DNA of 34,981 nucleotides from Actinomycetes bacterium (GCA_021793295.1 JAJYTA010000028.1:1-34981); one strand, 5' to 3'; counted from the first letter of the stretch, positions 1-7,629 are shown. Translations and numbers: made by a program. Notes: generated by a model from the sequence alone, not told the origin.

Positions 1-2
1 CG

Positions 3-473
3 AGCCACGAGTTCACCGAACTACCCTTGCTGAAACGGCTGGCCGAGCTCAGCGACCGGGTCCACGTCGGCTTCGGGTTGGGGCGCACCGCCGCAGAAGC
101 CGAACTTCTGGCCCGTCGCGCCTTGACCCGTGCCCGCCGCGCCGGTCCCGTCGCTGCAGTGCTCTCACGGCGCAACGACGCCGATGTCGTCCTCGCCGAG
201 AAGGCGCCGGCAACGGCGGGACGGCCGCAGACTCTCGACGAGCTCGCCCAGCAGACTGGAATCGCGTCCAACACGCTGAGCGTGATCCAGACCCTCGACG
301 GCGACGTCCCGGTCACCGCCATGCTCCTGGCCGACCGGCTCGGGCTCCAGGCCCGCAGTGCGCGCCGGGTTCTGGCCAAGCTCGAGGGTGCCGGGCTCGC
401 CCAGCGTGCCGGCGAAGCTCCCAGCGGTTCCCGCGGCCGCCCGGCCACCGTCTACCGGATTCAGCTGCCGTGA
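3..473 (+). CDS. Regulator with GGDEF-like and C-terminal winged-helix domains (5' end outside window)
   Basis: The frame is open from base 3, so this is the C-terminal part (about 156 residues) of a longer protein. A TTG at 27 is probably not the true start. Visible are a segment with a VGFGLGRTAAEAE motif followed by a helix, resembling the C-terminal half of degenerate GGDEF or GTP-cyclohydrolase-III-like domains, and then a helix-turn-helix region (about the last 80 residues) ending in a basic GSRGRPATVYRI wing. The next gene has the same architecture and clear similarity over the whole visible part, so the two are tandem paralogues. The stop overlaps the GTG start of that gene by four bases (GTGA), suggesting translational coupling. 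A DNA-binding role is inferred from the HTH; ligand and targets are unknown. Confidence 0.6.
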   Translation, partial: SHEFTELPLLKRLAELSDRVHVGFGLGRTAAEAELLARRALTRARRAGPVAAVLSRRNDADVVLAEKAPATAGRPQTLDELAQQTGIASNTLSVIQTLDGDVPVTAMLLADRLGLQARSARRVLAKLEGAGLAQRAGEAPSGSRGRPATVYRIQLP

Positions 474-1699
474 GCAGGACGATCGGCGTGGTGGCGCCGC
501 ACGACCTGATGCCGGGCATCGCCTCGGTCGTGCGCGAGCAGCCGGGCACCGTCGTCCTCGAACTGGCCTACCGCGACGACACCGAGGTGCCCGGGCTGGT
601 CGGCGCCAACGGCACCGAGGTCGACGGCTGGTTGTTCTCCGACATCGTTCCGTACGCGGCGGCGCTGGCCGCACCCGAGCCGCCCGCCGCTCCTGCGGTG
701 TACGTCGAGTACAGCGGCCCCACCCTGGCCCAGGCCCTGCTGGTGCTCTCACGGCGCGGCCACGACGTCGCCCGGCTGTCCATCGACACCCTGCCCGCCG
801 ACGACGTCAAGCACACCTTCGGTGAGGCCGGCGTCTCGACCGACGACCTGCACATCCTGCCGTTCTCCGCGGGCGTCACCACCGCCGACATCGTCGAGTT
901 CCACCGTCGCCGTCATCTCGGGCCCGCGCGCGCGGAGGTCGCCATCACCTCCGTCTCGGCCGTACACGACGCACTCGCCCCCGAGATCCCGACGTTCCGT
1001 CTCGCGCCGCTGGCTGCCTCGGTGCGCATCGCGTTGCGCCACCTGCTGCTGACCGCCACCAACCAGCTCGCCGAGGACGCCCAGATCGCCGTCGGACTGA
1101 TCCAGACCTCCCATGGCGATACCGGCCTGGCCTCGGAGGTGTCAGCGCTCGGCGGGAGCCTTTCGACGGCCATCGGCGGCTCACACCTGCTCATCACCAC
1201 CCGGGGACCGCTCTACGCCGCGACGTCGGGCTTCACATGGCTGCCGATGCTCGGACGGCTCGCCGACCATCACCGCGTCGTCCGTGTCGGCCTCGGCCTC
1301 GGCGACACTGCCGCCGCGGCGGAGACCCGAGCGCGCCACGCTCTCGCCCGGGCCCGGGTCCTGGGCGACGTCCGGGCCGTGCTGTCGTTACGTGACGGCA
1401 CGGACATGGTGCTGGACGTGCCCGCCGCGCAGGCCACCACCGACACCACGAGCCTGTCGGTCCTGGCCCGACGCGTCGGCGTCGCGGTGTCCACGTTGCG
1501 TTCCCTGCAGGCACTGCGCGAGGCCACCGACGACGAACCCATCGTCATCCGCGACATCGCCGATCACCTCGGCATCCGCGTGCGCGCCGCCCACCGGATC
1601 GTCCAGCGCCTGGAACTCGGCGGGCTGGCCGAACGGACCGGGCAACGCAAGTCCGCCGGCGCAGGCAGGCCGAACACGCTGTACAAGCTGACGGTTTGA
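470..1699 (+). CDS. Tandem-paralogue transcriptional regulator, GGDEF-like plus winged HTH
   Basis: A 409-aa soluble protein starting at GTG 470, which overlaps the preceding stop. The N-terminal ~170 residues look like an alpha/beta sensor domain that begins TIGVVAPHDLMPGI and could be a periplasmic-binding or PrpR-N-like fold; this is a weak fold impression. The middle (about 215-310) contains a strand-rich stretch and VGLGLGDTAAAAETRARHAL, like a degenerate GGDEF/cyclase-type domain without a GGDEF catalytic motif. The last ~100 residues form a winged HTH ending AGRPNTLYKLTV. The C-terminal ~150 residues align with the upstream protein. There is no signal peptide or membrane segment. I infer a cytoplasmic one-component regulator, perhaps a heteromer with its neighbour; no specific family name is assigned. 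Confidence 0.6.
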   Translation: MSRTIGVVAPHDLMPGIASVVREQPGTVVLELAYRDDTEVPGLVGANGTEVDGWLFSDIVPYAAALAAPEPPAAPAVYVEYSGPTLAQALLVLSRRGHDVARLSIDTLPADDVKHTFGEAGVSTDDLHILPFSAGVTTADIVEFHRRRHLGPARAEVAITSVSAVHDALAPEIPTFRLAPLAASVRIALRHLLLTATNQLAEDAQIAVGLIQTSHGDTGLASEVSALGGSLSTAIGGSHLLITTRGPLYAATSGFTWLPMLGRLADHHRVVRVGLGLGDTAAAAETRARHALARARVLGDVRAVLSLRDGTDMVLDVPAAQATTDTTSLSVLARRVGVAVSTLRSLQALREATDDEPIVIRDIADHLGIRVRAAHRIVQRLELGGLAERTGQRKSAGAGRPNTLYKLTV

Positions 1700-1719
1700 C
1701 GCGTTCGGCGGCCGAACCT

Positions 1720-1827
1720 CGCCACGCCGATTCTCCGGCTCCGTCGTCCAAATGATCATGTTCACTTGCCAATTCCCTGCCACACCACCCATGCACGCCT
1801 TTTGGTGCAGCACAACGCCTCGTGATG
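1720..1827 (-). repeat. Left arm of an inverted intergenic repeat
   Basis: The core, 1750-1811, is the reverse complement of 2191-2252 with 58 of 62 bases identical. Weaker similarity extends on both sides: about 12/16 toward 1826, and a short GCCGGAGAA-containing block near 1728-1736. It includes the palindrome TGATCA. On the minus strand the core can be read as a peptide beginning LHQKACMGGVAGN. It could be a dispersed REP/MITE-like repeat, a structured RNA or a tiny coding element; the sequence alone does not decide. Confidence 0.8.
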
Positions 1828-1964
1828 CACACGCTCCAGTCGCAGGCGCGGGCCGCGCGCTCCAGGATCAGCCGCGCCTGGTACCCGGTGGCGTCGAACC
1901 CGATCGGCATGGCACAGTCGCTACCTTTCCGGCGAGGCAGGCACGACGGAGGGGCGACAGGTCC

Positions 1965-2126
1965 GTGGAAGCGCTCGGTGTGGCATTGACGGCGGCGTTC
2001 CTGTACGCCCTCTACTTTGTCGTTCGGGCCGGAGTTCGCGACGGCGTCCGGCAGGCTCTCAGCGATCGGGCCGCCGATACCGGTGGCGACGACGGCGCTC
2101 CGATCACGGGCGGGCAGCAAGACTGA
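1965..2126 (+). CDS. Small single-pass membrane protein, hypothetical
   Basis: A 53-codon frame starting at GTG 1965 behind a good ribosome-binding site (GGAGGGG near 1948-1954). The product begins VEALGVALTAAFLYALYF, a clear membrane helix from residues 3 to about 20, followed by an amphipathic basic stretch and an acidic, glycine-rich C-terminus. An ATG at 1752 in the same frame would add 71 residues, but that extension is compositionally odd and runs through the repeat, so I reject it. The gene sits alone between the arms of the inverted repeat. It resembles short actinobacterial membrane proteins of unknown role; I do not recognise a function. Confidence 0.5.
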   Translation: MEALGVALTAAFLYALYFVVRAGVRDGVRQALSDRAADTGGDDGAPITGGQQD

Positions 2127-2175
2127 CGGCACCCGCCTGTGTAGGGAACGCGCGGGCGACAGTGCTTTGACGGAC

Positions 2176-2285
2176 ACCACGAGGTCTTCTGTTGCACCAG
2201 AAGGCGTGCATGGGTGGTGTGGCAGGGAATCGCCAAGTGAACATGATCATTTCACTGGCGCCGGAGAAACCGGGTGGTGGGAGAA
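2176..2285 (+). repeat. Right arm of an inverted intergenic repeat
   Basis: The core, 2191-2252, matches the left arm (1750-1811) in opposite orientation with four mismatches. When read as LHQKACMGGVAGN-x-QVNMII, two of the mismatches are synonymous (CTG/TTG, CAA/CAG) and two fall in one codon (TGG versus CGC). A flanking block with CCGGAGAA is also shared, offset by three bases. The arm ends about 125 bp upstream of the GAF-ANTAR gene. Confidence 0.8.
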
Positions 2286-2297
2286 GGTTTACTTCGG

Positions 2298-2311
2298 GCA
2301 AACCGGTTTGC
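2298..2311. promoter_or_regulatory. 14-bp perfect palindrome, candidate operator
   Basis: GCAAACCGGTTTGC is an exact 14-bp dyad lying 100 bp upstream of the GAF-ANTAR start, in otherwise unassigned DNA. Its size and A/T-rich arms suit a dimeric repressor or activator site. Nothing in the window identifies the protein that binds it. Confidence 0.35.
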
Positions 2312-2410
2312 GTGCCCATCGTTTTGTGCTCAAGTGGCGAATTAGACGATGGATTGGCTCGCGGAACTGCCGGCCAGGGCGCCGGCAAGCCCGGACGTTC
2401 CGAGAGGCGG

Positions 2411-3097
2411 ATGCCCATGCGACCTGACGCCCCCCAGGTACTCGCCACTGTGGCGATGGATCTCCACGAAGAGCGCAGCCCCAATCGCACCTTGGCCGCC
2501 CTGACCCGCCACGCATGGCACCTCGTCGGTACGGGCGACACCGGGCTGCTCACCCGGCGGCCGGACGGATCGATGCGGTCGGCCGCCTGCACCCATCGGC
2601 TGGTGAGCAGGGCCCACGACCTGCAGATCAGGCTCGCTGACGGTCCGTCGTTGAGTTGTATGCACGACGGGACGGCGATCGTCGTCCACGACCTCACCAC
2701 CGAGGAGCGGTGGCCGGAGTGGGCGGCCCGCGCCGCGGACCTGAACTGGCGCAGCATGATGGCCGTGGCTCTCGGCACGCCGGATCAACGCGTCGGGGTG
2801 GCCGACTTCTACGCCGAAGCCCCGGGCGCGTTCGGCCCGGACGAGCTCGAACTCGGCTCCGCGTTCGCCCGGCACGCCTCCGTGGCCCTGATGTCGTCAG
2901 CCGCCGAGGATCGCCTCCGCGAGCAGGTCGACGTGTCCAACATGGTCGGTCAGGCCGAAGGCATCCTCATGGAACGCTACGGCGTCGACGCTGAACAGGC
3001 GTTCGCGATGCTTCGCCGTCGTTCGACCGAGCAGCACTCCGAACTACGCGAAACCGCGGCCGCGATCATCCAGACTCGGCGCGCGAGCGACATCTGA
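2411..3097 (+). CDS. GAF and ANTAR domain RNA-binding antiterminator
   Basis: A 228-aa cytoplasmic protein. The start is taken at ATG 2411, with GAGAGG just upstream; ATG 2417 is an alternative. A longer in-frame start at 2192 would run into the repeat and is rejected. Residues about 20-165 form a GAF-type sensor domain. Residues about 168-225 form an ANTAR domain, seen from the VSNMVGQAEGILMERYGVDA motif and the following helices (AFAMLRRRS). ANTAR proteins bind paired hairpins in nascent RNA and prevent termination; GAF-ANTAR proteins in actinomycetes often answer redox, ligand or stress signals. The gene converges on the gas-vesicle operon, with only 11 bases between the two stops. Its RNA targets are unknown. 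Confidence 0.85.
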   Translation: MPMRPDAPQVLATVAMDLHEERSPNRTLAALTRHAWHLVGTGDTGLLTRRPDGSMRSAACTHRLVSRAHDLQIRLADGPSLSCMHDGTAIVVHDLTTEERWPEWAARAADLNWRSMMAVALGTPDQRVGVADFYAEAPGAFGPDELELGSAFARHASVALMSSAAEDRLREQVDVSNMVGQAEGILMERYGVDAEQAFAMLRRRSTEQHSELRETAAAIIQTRRASDI

Positions 3098-3108
3098 CCC
3101 GCCTGGGC

Positions 3109-3414
3109 TCACGCGTCGGTGGCCAGCAGCGGGCCGAGCGGCCCGAGGTCGATGTTGAGATCTTCGACGCTCAGGTCGTAGCGGCCGCGCAGCTCCGCCA
3201 TCGCCTGGTCGAGCCGCATGAGCGCCACCCCCAGCGCCTCGACCTGCTCGTCGCTGAGGTCACCTTGGTCGACGCGGCGCAGGGCCTGCCGCTCCATGAG
3301 CTGCCTGATCAGTTCGATGATGGTGAGAACGAGCTTGAACAGGTCGCGTTCCACCGAATCCGGGTCGGTCTCCAACCGCTGCGGGAGGATGCTCGGCAGT
3401 CGCGGTGTGCTCAT
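3109..3414 (-). CDS. gvpK: Gas vesicle protein GvpK
   Basis: A 101-aa protein of normal GvpK length. It shows the family pattern: an N-terminal SVERDLFKLVLTIIELIRQLMERQALRRVD helix region (residues about 20-49), then a DLSDEQVEALGVALM helix and a C-terminal LGPLGPLL. GvpK is an accessory protein of gas vesicle assembly with no known enzymatic activity. This is the last gene of the operon, two bases after gvpS, and its end converges on the GAF-ANTAR gene. Confidence 0.93.
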   Translation of the reverse strand: MSTPRLPSILPQRLETDPDSVERDLFKLVLTIIELIRQLMERQALRRVDQGDLSDEQVEALGVALMRLDQAMAELRGRYDLSVEDLNIDLGPLGPLLATDA

Positions 3415-3416
3415 AC

Positions 3417-3605
3417 TCAGCCGCCTTCCTGCGCTGCCCGGACCGAGCTGAGCAACGCGCGCAACTCCAGCCGGACGAGGTCGACGCCGGCCAACGAGAT
3501 CGTGACGTCACCGGCCAGCACGACCCCGGTGCCAAGTAGCCGGTCGAGCAGGTCCACCAAAGCGATCTGCCCCGGCGGGACGGCGGGGGCCAACGCCTGG
3601 GTCAT
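3417..3605 (-). CDS. gvpS: Small GvpA-family protein (GvpS type)
   Basis: A 62-aa protein carrying only the GvpA-family core: ALVDLLDRLLGTGVVLAGDV, then TISLAGVDLVRLELRALLSSV, a helix-strand-strand-helix unit. GvpA is the hydrophobic rib-forming shell protein, and GvpJ, GvpM and GvpS are minor homologues with nucleation or capping roles. Position between gvpL and gvpK matches gvpS of Streptomyces clusters. Its start overlaps the gvpL stop by four bases (ATGA at 3602-3605). Confidence 0.85.
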   Translation of the reverse strand: MTQALAPAVPPGQIALVDLLDRLLGTGVVLAGDVTISLAGVDLVRLELRALLSSVRAAQEGG

Positions 3606-4381
3606 GGCTCACCCACCGAGACGAAGGAGTAGGCCGGCCACGGCCCTGCGTACTCGATACGCGACTGTTCGTAGCGCCCGCGCAGCGACTCCACGGCCGC
3701 ACAGAACGCGGGCGTGTCCTCAGCGCCGACCAGGCACGCCGCGTTGAGCGTCATCGGCACGGTCTCGCCGGTCAGCCGTGCGTCCTGTGGTGCCAGCCTG
3801 CGCGTGTCGCTCGAGTGCCGACTCACCTCGGCGTACACGTCGTTGGCCACCGTGGCCGCCCGCTCGGCGGCTTGGTGGCGGCTACTGACCTGGGCTTGGC
3901 GCCGGGCGAGGTACTCGCGCCCGCTTCCGGCCGGCGCTGCCGACGACGCGGCCCCGGCGAGGTCTTCGACCGGTGCCGGCGGTTCGGCGAAGACCTTGAC
4001 GCTCCATTCCGCGCGCCCGGAGATCAGGTCGAGGCTGCTGTGCAAGTCCGCTGCCGAGCGGTCCAACCGAGCCCGCACGCTGGATTCGCCCAGGCACACC
4101 GTGGCCAGACGCAATGGTGCGACCGGTGCTCTGGCCGCGACGTCGCACAGGACGGCATGGTGTGTCTGGGCCGTCTCGGCCAGCCAGGTGAGGTCTTGGA
4201 GGCTGCGCTCCAGCGCTTCCTCGCCGAAGTCGTCGAGGTCGACGGTGTTCACGATGCCGACCAGGCCGGAGTCGCTCTCGACTGGTCGTACCGGTTCGCC
4301 GCCGAGGCCACGAATACCGTCCAGATCAGCCGCGCCGACGTGGCGGCTGATGCCGTAGAGATAGCACGCCGGTTCACTCAT
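3602..4381 (-). CDS. gvpL: Gas vesicle protein GvpL/GvpF family (GvpL position)
   Basis: A 259-aa GvpL/GvpF-family protein: CYLYGISRH at the N-terminus, a central VAPLRLATVCLGESSVRARL segment (the family's characteristic PVRFGTVF-like stretch), a coiled middle, and a C-terminal ferredoxin-like unit ending GPWPAYSFVSV. These proteins are minor shell or assembly components. A second family member lies at 5363-6142; I assign L here from its place between gvpJ and gvpS. Its start overlaps the end of gvpJ by eight bases. Confidence 0.88.
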   Translation of the reverse strand: MSEPACYLYGISRHVGAADLDGIRGLGGEPVRPVESDSGLVGIVNTVDLDDFGEEALERSLQDLTWLAETAQTHHAVLCDVAARAPVAPLRLATVCLGESSVRARLDRSAADLHSSLDLISGRAEWSVKVFAEPPAPVEDLAGAASSAAPAGSGREYLARRQAQVSSRHQAAERAATVANDVYAEVSRHSSDTRRLAPQDARLTGETVPMTLNAACLVGAEDTPAFCAAVESLRGRYEQSRIEYAGPWPAYSFVSVGEP

Positions 4382-4703
4382 TCGACGACTCCAGCGACTC
4401 GATCTTCTGACGCAAGCGTTCGTTCTCCTCGATGAGATCGTTCTGGTCGTCGGAGAGCAACGGGTCGCGCCGCCACCAATCGATCCCCATCTCCTGGGCG
4501 CGATCGACCGAGGCGATCAAGAGCCGGATCTTGATCGTGAGGAGTTCGATGTCCAGCAGGTTGACTCGGATGTCGCCGGCGATCACGATGCCCTTGTCCA
4601 GCACGCGTTCCAGCACGTCGGCGATGTTCGCCGGCTGCGGCGCGGCGGCTACTGCCGACCCGTACGGCCGCGCCGGCGCGGGCCTGCTCATACCGTTGGT
4701 CAC
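4374..4703 (-). CDS. gvpJ: Gas vesicle protein GvpJ (minor GvpA homologue)
   Basis: A 109-aa protein starting at GTG 4703, chosen because a GGGAGGA site lies about nine bases upstream; ATG 4691 is an alternative. A frame that stays open farther upstream is antisense to nothing real and runs back into gvpO, so it is rejected. Residues about 25-75 are the GvpA-family core (IADVLERVLDKGIVIAGDI, NLLDIELLTIKIRLLIASV), followed by the GvpJ-type MGIDWWRRDP signature. The C-terminus (DLIEENERLRQKIESLE) is a short coiled coil. GvpJ is thought to act at the vesicle ends or in nucleation. It starts five bases after the gvpO stop. Confidence 0.9.
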   Translation of the reverse strand: MTNGMSRPAPARPYGSAVAAAPQPANIADVLERVLDKGIVIAGDIRVNLLDIELLTIKIRLLIASVDRAQEMGIDWWRRDPLLSDDQNDLIEENERLRQKIESLESSNE

Positions 4704-4708
4704 GTTCG

Positions 4709-5104
4709 TCAGTCCTCCCTCGGCTGCCCACGGTGGTACCGGCGCATCCGCCGCAGCCCGCTGAGCTCCGCATCGGCGTCGAGATCGACTTCGTACACGG
4801 CGAGCAGGTCGGTCGTGGCGGGTATTCGACGCAGTTCCACGACTTCGATCTGCACGCGCCATCCGTCGTCGAGGCGTTCGATGCCCACCACGCCCTCGAT
4901 GTCGTGTCCGGTCATGGCGGTCAGGGCCTCACCTGCCCGGGCGACCACGTCGGAGATGGCCGGCTTTCTTCCGCTCGGCGCGGCTCGTGCCTGCTTGTTC
5001 CCCGACGTGCTCGATCGCGACCCCGATGTGCTCGATCTCGACGACGTGCTCGACTTCGAGCCCGATGCACTCGACTTCGACTCCGATGTCTTCGATGTCG
5101 CCAT
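4709..5104 (-). CDS. gvpO: Gas vesicle protein GvpO with Ser-rich N-terminal repeat
   Basis: A 131-aa protein. The first ~37 residues are a low-complexity tract of repeated SSTSGSR-like units, encoded by an imperfect tandem DNA repeat at about 5000-5095. The GvpO domain follows from about residue 45: AISDVVARAGEALTAMTGHD, GWRVQIEVVELRRIPATTD and LAVYEVDLDADAELSGLRRM. GvpO is an accessory protein needed for vesicle formation in haloarchaea; its mechanism is not established. In Streptomyces clusters gvpO leads the operon, whereas here it lies between gvpG and gvpJ. Confidence 0.9.
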   Translation of the reverse strand: MATSKTSESKSSASGSKSSTSSRSSTSGSRSSTSGNKQARAAPSGRKPAISDVVARAGEALTAMTGHDIEGVVGIERLDDGWRVQIEVVELRRIPATTDLLAVYEVDLDADAELSGLRRMRRYHRGQPRED

Positions 5105-5108
5105 GGTG

Positions 5109-5360
5109 TCAACGCTCCTCGTCGACCGGGCCGAGGGGTTGCTGGATGAGTCGAGCGGTCAGTTCGTCCTCCATCGCCTCGGCGTCCTGCTCGGACAGCG
5201 TCCCCTCGGCTCGCTGGCGTTCGATCTCCTCCAGCTTGCGACGGATGACGGCGGGGTCGTAGTACTCACGTTCAGCCTGTTCGCGCACCACCTCCGCAAC
5301 GGCGGCCACGCCGCGAACCGGCGCGAGGGGCAGCGTCAACAATCCGGTGAACAGGCCCAT
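5109..5360 (-). CDS. gvpG: Gas vesicle protein GvpG
   Basis: An 83-aa protein of typical GvpG size: MGLFTGLLTLPLAPVRG at the N-terminus, then a charged helix with YYDPAVIRRKLEEIERQR and LSEQDAEAMEDELTARL, the usual GvpG layout of a hydrophobic start and a helical hairpin. GvpG is an assembly factor that works with GvpF and GvpL. It starts two bases after gvpF and ends four bases before gvpO. Confidence 0.92.
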   Translation of the reverse strand: MGLFTGLLTLPLAPVRGVAAVAEVVREQAEREYYDPAVIRRKLEEIERQRAEGTLSEQDAEAMEDELTARLIQQPLGPVDEER

Positions 5361-5362
5361 CG

Positions 5363-6142
5363 TCAGACGTCCGGAACGAAGTCGTAGGCCGCCGACGGGC
5401 CCAGCAGGCGCAGTCTGGCCCGGCCGGCCAGGGCGGTCGCGGCGGCTTCCGCGGCCTCCTCGAAGGTGTCCCGGTCGTGGTCGTCGACCAGCAACGACAC
5501 ATGGATGAGATCGTCCACGTCCGCCGACGCGCGGGTGTTCCAGTCCACCGCGTGCGGGCGCAACCGCTCGAGGACGGCGCGTGCGTCGTCGGCGCGTTTG
5601 GCGTCCAGGGCGTGCGAGACGAGTTCACCGAGGTGAACCTTCTCCGCCAGCCCGACGTCGTCGGGCAGTTCGCGCGTGCGGTCCCTGAGCTCAGCGATGT
5701 CGCGGCGTTCGGACACGATCTCGGCCAGCACCGTCTCTTCGTCGTAACGACCGCGGACGATGAACTGACGCCGACCGGCGACGTAGGCCAGCACGTCGCT
5801 GAAATACGACGTGTTCGGCGCGAGCAGGTCCGACTCGACCTCGGCGGCGTCGGTGAGGACCGACCCGAACCGAACCGGCACGGTCGGTCCCTGCGTGGCC
5901 ATGACGTCCACGACTCGCATGTGGGCGATCAGGTCGTTGCGCCGCCCGAGCGGGCGACCTGACGGTACCGAGCCCACGATCGCGCCCACGGAGCCGTGGC
6001 GGATGAGACCGACCGGCTGGTCGTCCAGACCGGCGAGGTCGGGTACGAGCTCGGTCGCTGCCGGCACGATGGCGTAGACGTACGACGCCTGCCCGGCCGA
6101 CGGCACGCCGCCGCCGGCGCGCTGTTGATGAGTGACGGTCAT
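5363..6142 (-). CDS. gvpF: Gas vesicle protein GvpF
   Basis: A 259-aa GvpL/GvpF-family protein. It shows [11 protein letters not shown] after a short leader, the family core [20 protein letters not shown] at residues about 83-102, a helical middle ([19 protein letters not shown]), and a C-terminal domain ending [15 protein letters not shown]. GvpF is a minor component thought to act early in assembly and to contact GvpA. It overlaps the gvpA stop by four bases (ATGA at 6139-6142), and the position directly after gvpA supports F rather than L. Confidence 0.92.
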   Translation of the reverse strand: MTVTHQQRAGGGVPSAGQASYVYAIVPAATELVPDLAGLDDQPVGLIRHGSVGAIVGSVPSGRPLGRRNDLIAHMRVVDVMATQGPTVPVRFGSVLTDAAEVESDLLAPNTSYFSDVLAYVAGRRQFIVRGRYDEETVLAEIVSERRDIAELRDRTRELPDDVGLAEKVHLGELVSHALDAKRADDARAVLERLRPHAVDWNTRASADVDDLIHVSLLVDDHDRDTFEEAAEAAATALAGRARLRLLGPSAAYDFVPDV

Positions 6143-6558
6143 TCGGACTCGCTCCTTCGCCGACGCGAGCTGGTCGCCTTGGCAGGCCGCCGTCGAGGCT
6201 GTTCGTCGTCGTCATCGCCGCCGGTGACGGCTTCCTTGATGCCTTCGATCGCGCCGGAGGTCTTGCCCTTGGCGCCCTCGCGCGCACCGTCGCCCATGAG
6301 CGTGGTGAGGTCCTTGCCGCCCTTCTCGTACAGGTCGAGACGGTTCGTCGCCTCGGCGAATCGCAAGTACGTGTCGACACTCGCGATGACGATGCGGGCA
6401 TCGATGGTGAGCAACTCGATGCCGACGAGCGAGACCCGCACGTAGGCGTCGATCACCATGCCCTTGTCGAGAATGATGTCGATGACTTCAGCGAGTCCGC
6501 TCGGCGACGGCCGTTCCAGTTGGCCGCGCCCGCCACGCGACTGATTCATCACGGTCAT
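6139..6558 (-). CDS. gvpA: Gas vesicle structural protein GvpA with long charged C-terminus
   Basis: A 139-aa protein. The GvpA core at about 20-75 contains [40 protein letters not shown] and [15 protein letters not shown], matching the shell protein whose beta-hairpins form the ribs. It is about 65 residues longer than cyanobacterial GvpA. The extra tail has a Gly/Lys stretch, a DDDDE acidic patch and an RRRRSESE end, as in Streptomyces GvpA-like proteins. A site reading GAAGGGTGA lies upstream of the ATG at 6558. Whether such long-tailed GvpA builds buoyant vesicles is uncertain. Confidence 0.92.
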   Translation of the reverse strand: MTVMNQSRGGRGQLERPSPSGLAEVIDIILDKGMVIDAYVRVSLVGIELLTIDARIVIASVDTYLRFAEATNRLDLYEKGGKDLTTLMGDGAREGAKGKTSGAIEGIKEAVTGGDDDDEQPRRRPAKATSSRRRRSESE

Positions 6559-6576
6559 GCGATCACCCTTCGGTTT

Positions 6577-7629
6577 TCAGCGTGTGCTTCGACGTCGGCG
6601 ACGAGGCGGTTCCTCGTCCGCCTCGTCCTCGATGGGTTCCTCGTCTTCGGCGGCCTCGTCTTCGAGTTCCTCGTCCTCGGGCTCGTCCTCGTACTCCTCC
6701 TCGGCGGCCTCGTCCTCGAACTCGTCATCGGCGGGCTCGTCTTCGTACTCCTCGCCGGCCTCGTCCGCGACGGACTCCTGATCCGATTCGGCTTCACCGT
6801 GTCCGGCGACCACTTCGCTGTCGTGGATCTCGCCGCGCCAGCCCTCGACCTGATCGGGATCGGGCAAAAGGTTCATCATCACGTGGCGGCGGAAGTGCTT
6901 CAGCTCCAAGCGCGCTCGACGCCCCTGCGCCCGCCAGATGTTCCCGGTGCGCTCGAAGAAGCCCTTCGGGTAGTACTCCAGGACGACGATCACCCGCGTC
7001 AGGCGGGGCGCTAGCTCGTGAAACGTCACAGCCCCGTCGACATGTCCCTTCTCGCCAGTCGAGCGCCAGACGATGAGCTCATCGGGGACCTGCTCGATGA
7101 TCGTCGCGTCCCACGTACGGTGCGACCACAGCACCTGGGCCTGGAAGGTGACCTTCTCGTCGGACTCCTGCTCGACGCTTTCGACCTTCTTCATGAAGCG
7201 GGGAAAGTCCTGCAGCTGCGTCCACTGGTTGTAGACGACGTCGACCGGCAGCCCGATGTCGATCTCTTCGATGATGTTCGTCGACCGGGTCGCTTCCTTG
7301 CCGCCACTACCCGAGCTGCCACCGGGCATGATGTCGCCGATCTTGTCCTTGGCAGAGTCGAAGGCTCCGCGTAGTCCGCCCTTGACCGCACCCTTGACCG
7401 GTGAGGAGTCCTCCACGGCGCCCTTGGCGGCTTCCTTGGCCACGCCACCGTCGCCGACACTGTCGAACTTGCTGGTGAGGTCGGTGATCCGGCTGGTCGC
7501 CGACTGCAGCGCCCATTGACTCAGCGCTTGTGCGCCCTGCTTGGCTTCGTCCTTCAACCGGTCCAGCGGCAGTTCATCCATGATGGACTGCAGTGGCGAT
7601 GTTCTCGGTTCGTCGGTCTCGGTCGCCAT
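6577..7629 (-). CDS. gvpZ: SRPBCC-domain protein of the gas vesicle cluster (GvpZ-like)
   Basis: A 350-aa protein. The N-terminal third is helical (IMDELPLDRLKDEAKQGAQ). Residues about 118-265 form an SRPBCC/START-like domain, recognised by VDVVYNQWTQLQDFPRFMKK, WDATIIEQVPDELIVWRS and RVIVVLEYYPKG; this fold usually holds a hydrophobic ligand. The last ~75 residues are a strongly acidic repeat (EEYEDEPADDEFEDEAAEE) ending in RRRRRSTR. Streptomyces gas vesicle clusters carry a similar SRPBCC protein; the name gvpZ is from memory and position. Function is not known. It begins six bases after the preceding gene. Confidence 0.7.
   Translation of the reverse strand: MATETDEPRTSPLQSIMDELPLDRLKDEAKQGAQALSQWALQSATSRITDLTSKFDSVGDGGVAKEAAKGAVEDSSPVKGAVKGGLRGAFDSAKDKIGDIMPGGSSGSGGKEATRSTNIIEEIDIGLPVDVVYNQWTQLQDFPRFMKKVESVEQESDEKVTFQAQVLWSHRTWDATIIEQVPDELIVWRSTGEKGHVDGAVTFHELAPRLTRVIVVLEYYPKGFFERTGNIWRAQGRRARLELKHFRRHVMMNLLPDPDQVEGWRGEIHDSEVVAGHGEAESDQESVADEAGEEYEDEPADDEFEDEAAEEEYEDEPEDEELEDEAAEDEEPIEDEADEEPPRRRRRSTR

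Noticed and set aside
1752-1964. N-terminal extension of the 53-aa membrane protein from ATG 1752
   Set aside because: It runs through the left repeat arm and has no sensible composition, whereas GTG 1965 has a strong ribosome-binding site and starts right at the membrane helix.
2192-2410. N-terminal extension of the GAF-ANTAR protein from an upstream start
   Set aside because: The extension is translated repeat DNA plus low-complexity sequence. A ribosome-binding site directly precedes ATG 2411, and the GAF domain begins after it.
3098-3108. A terminator between the convergent GAF-ANTAR and gvpK genes
   Set aside because: Only 11 bases separate the stops, and I found no hairpin there or in the immediate flanks.
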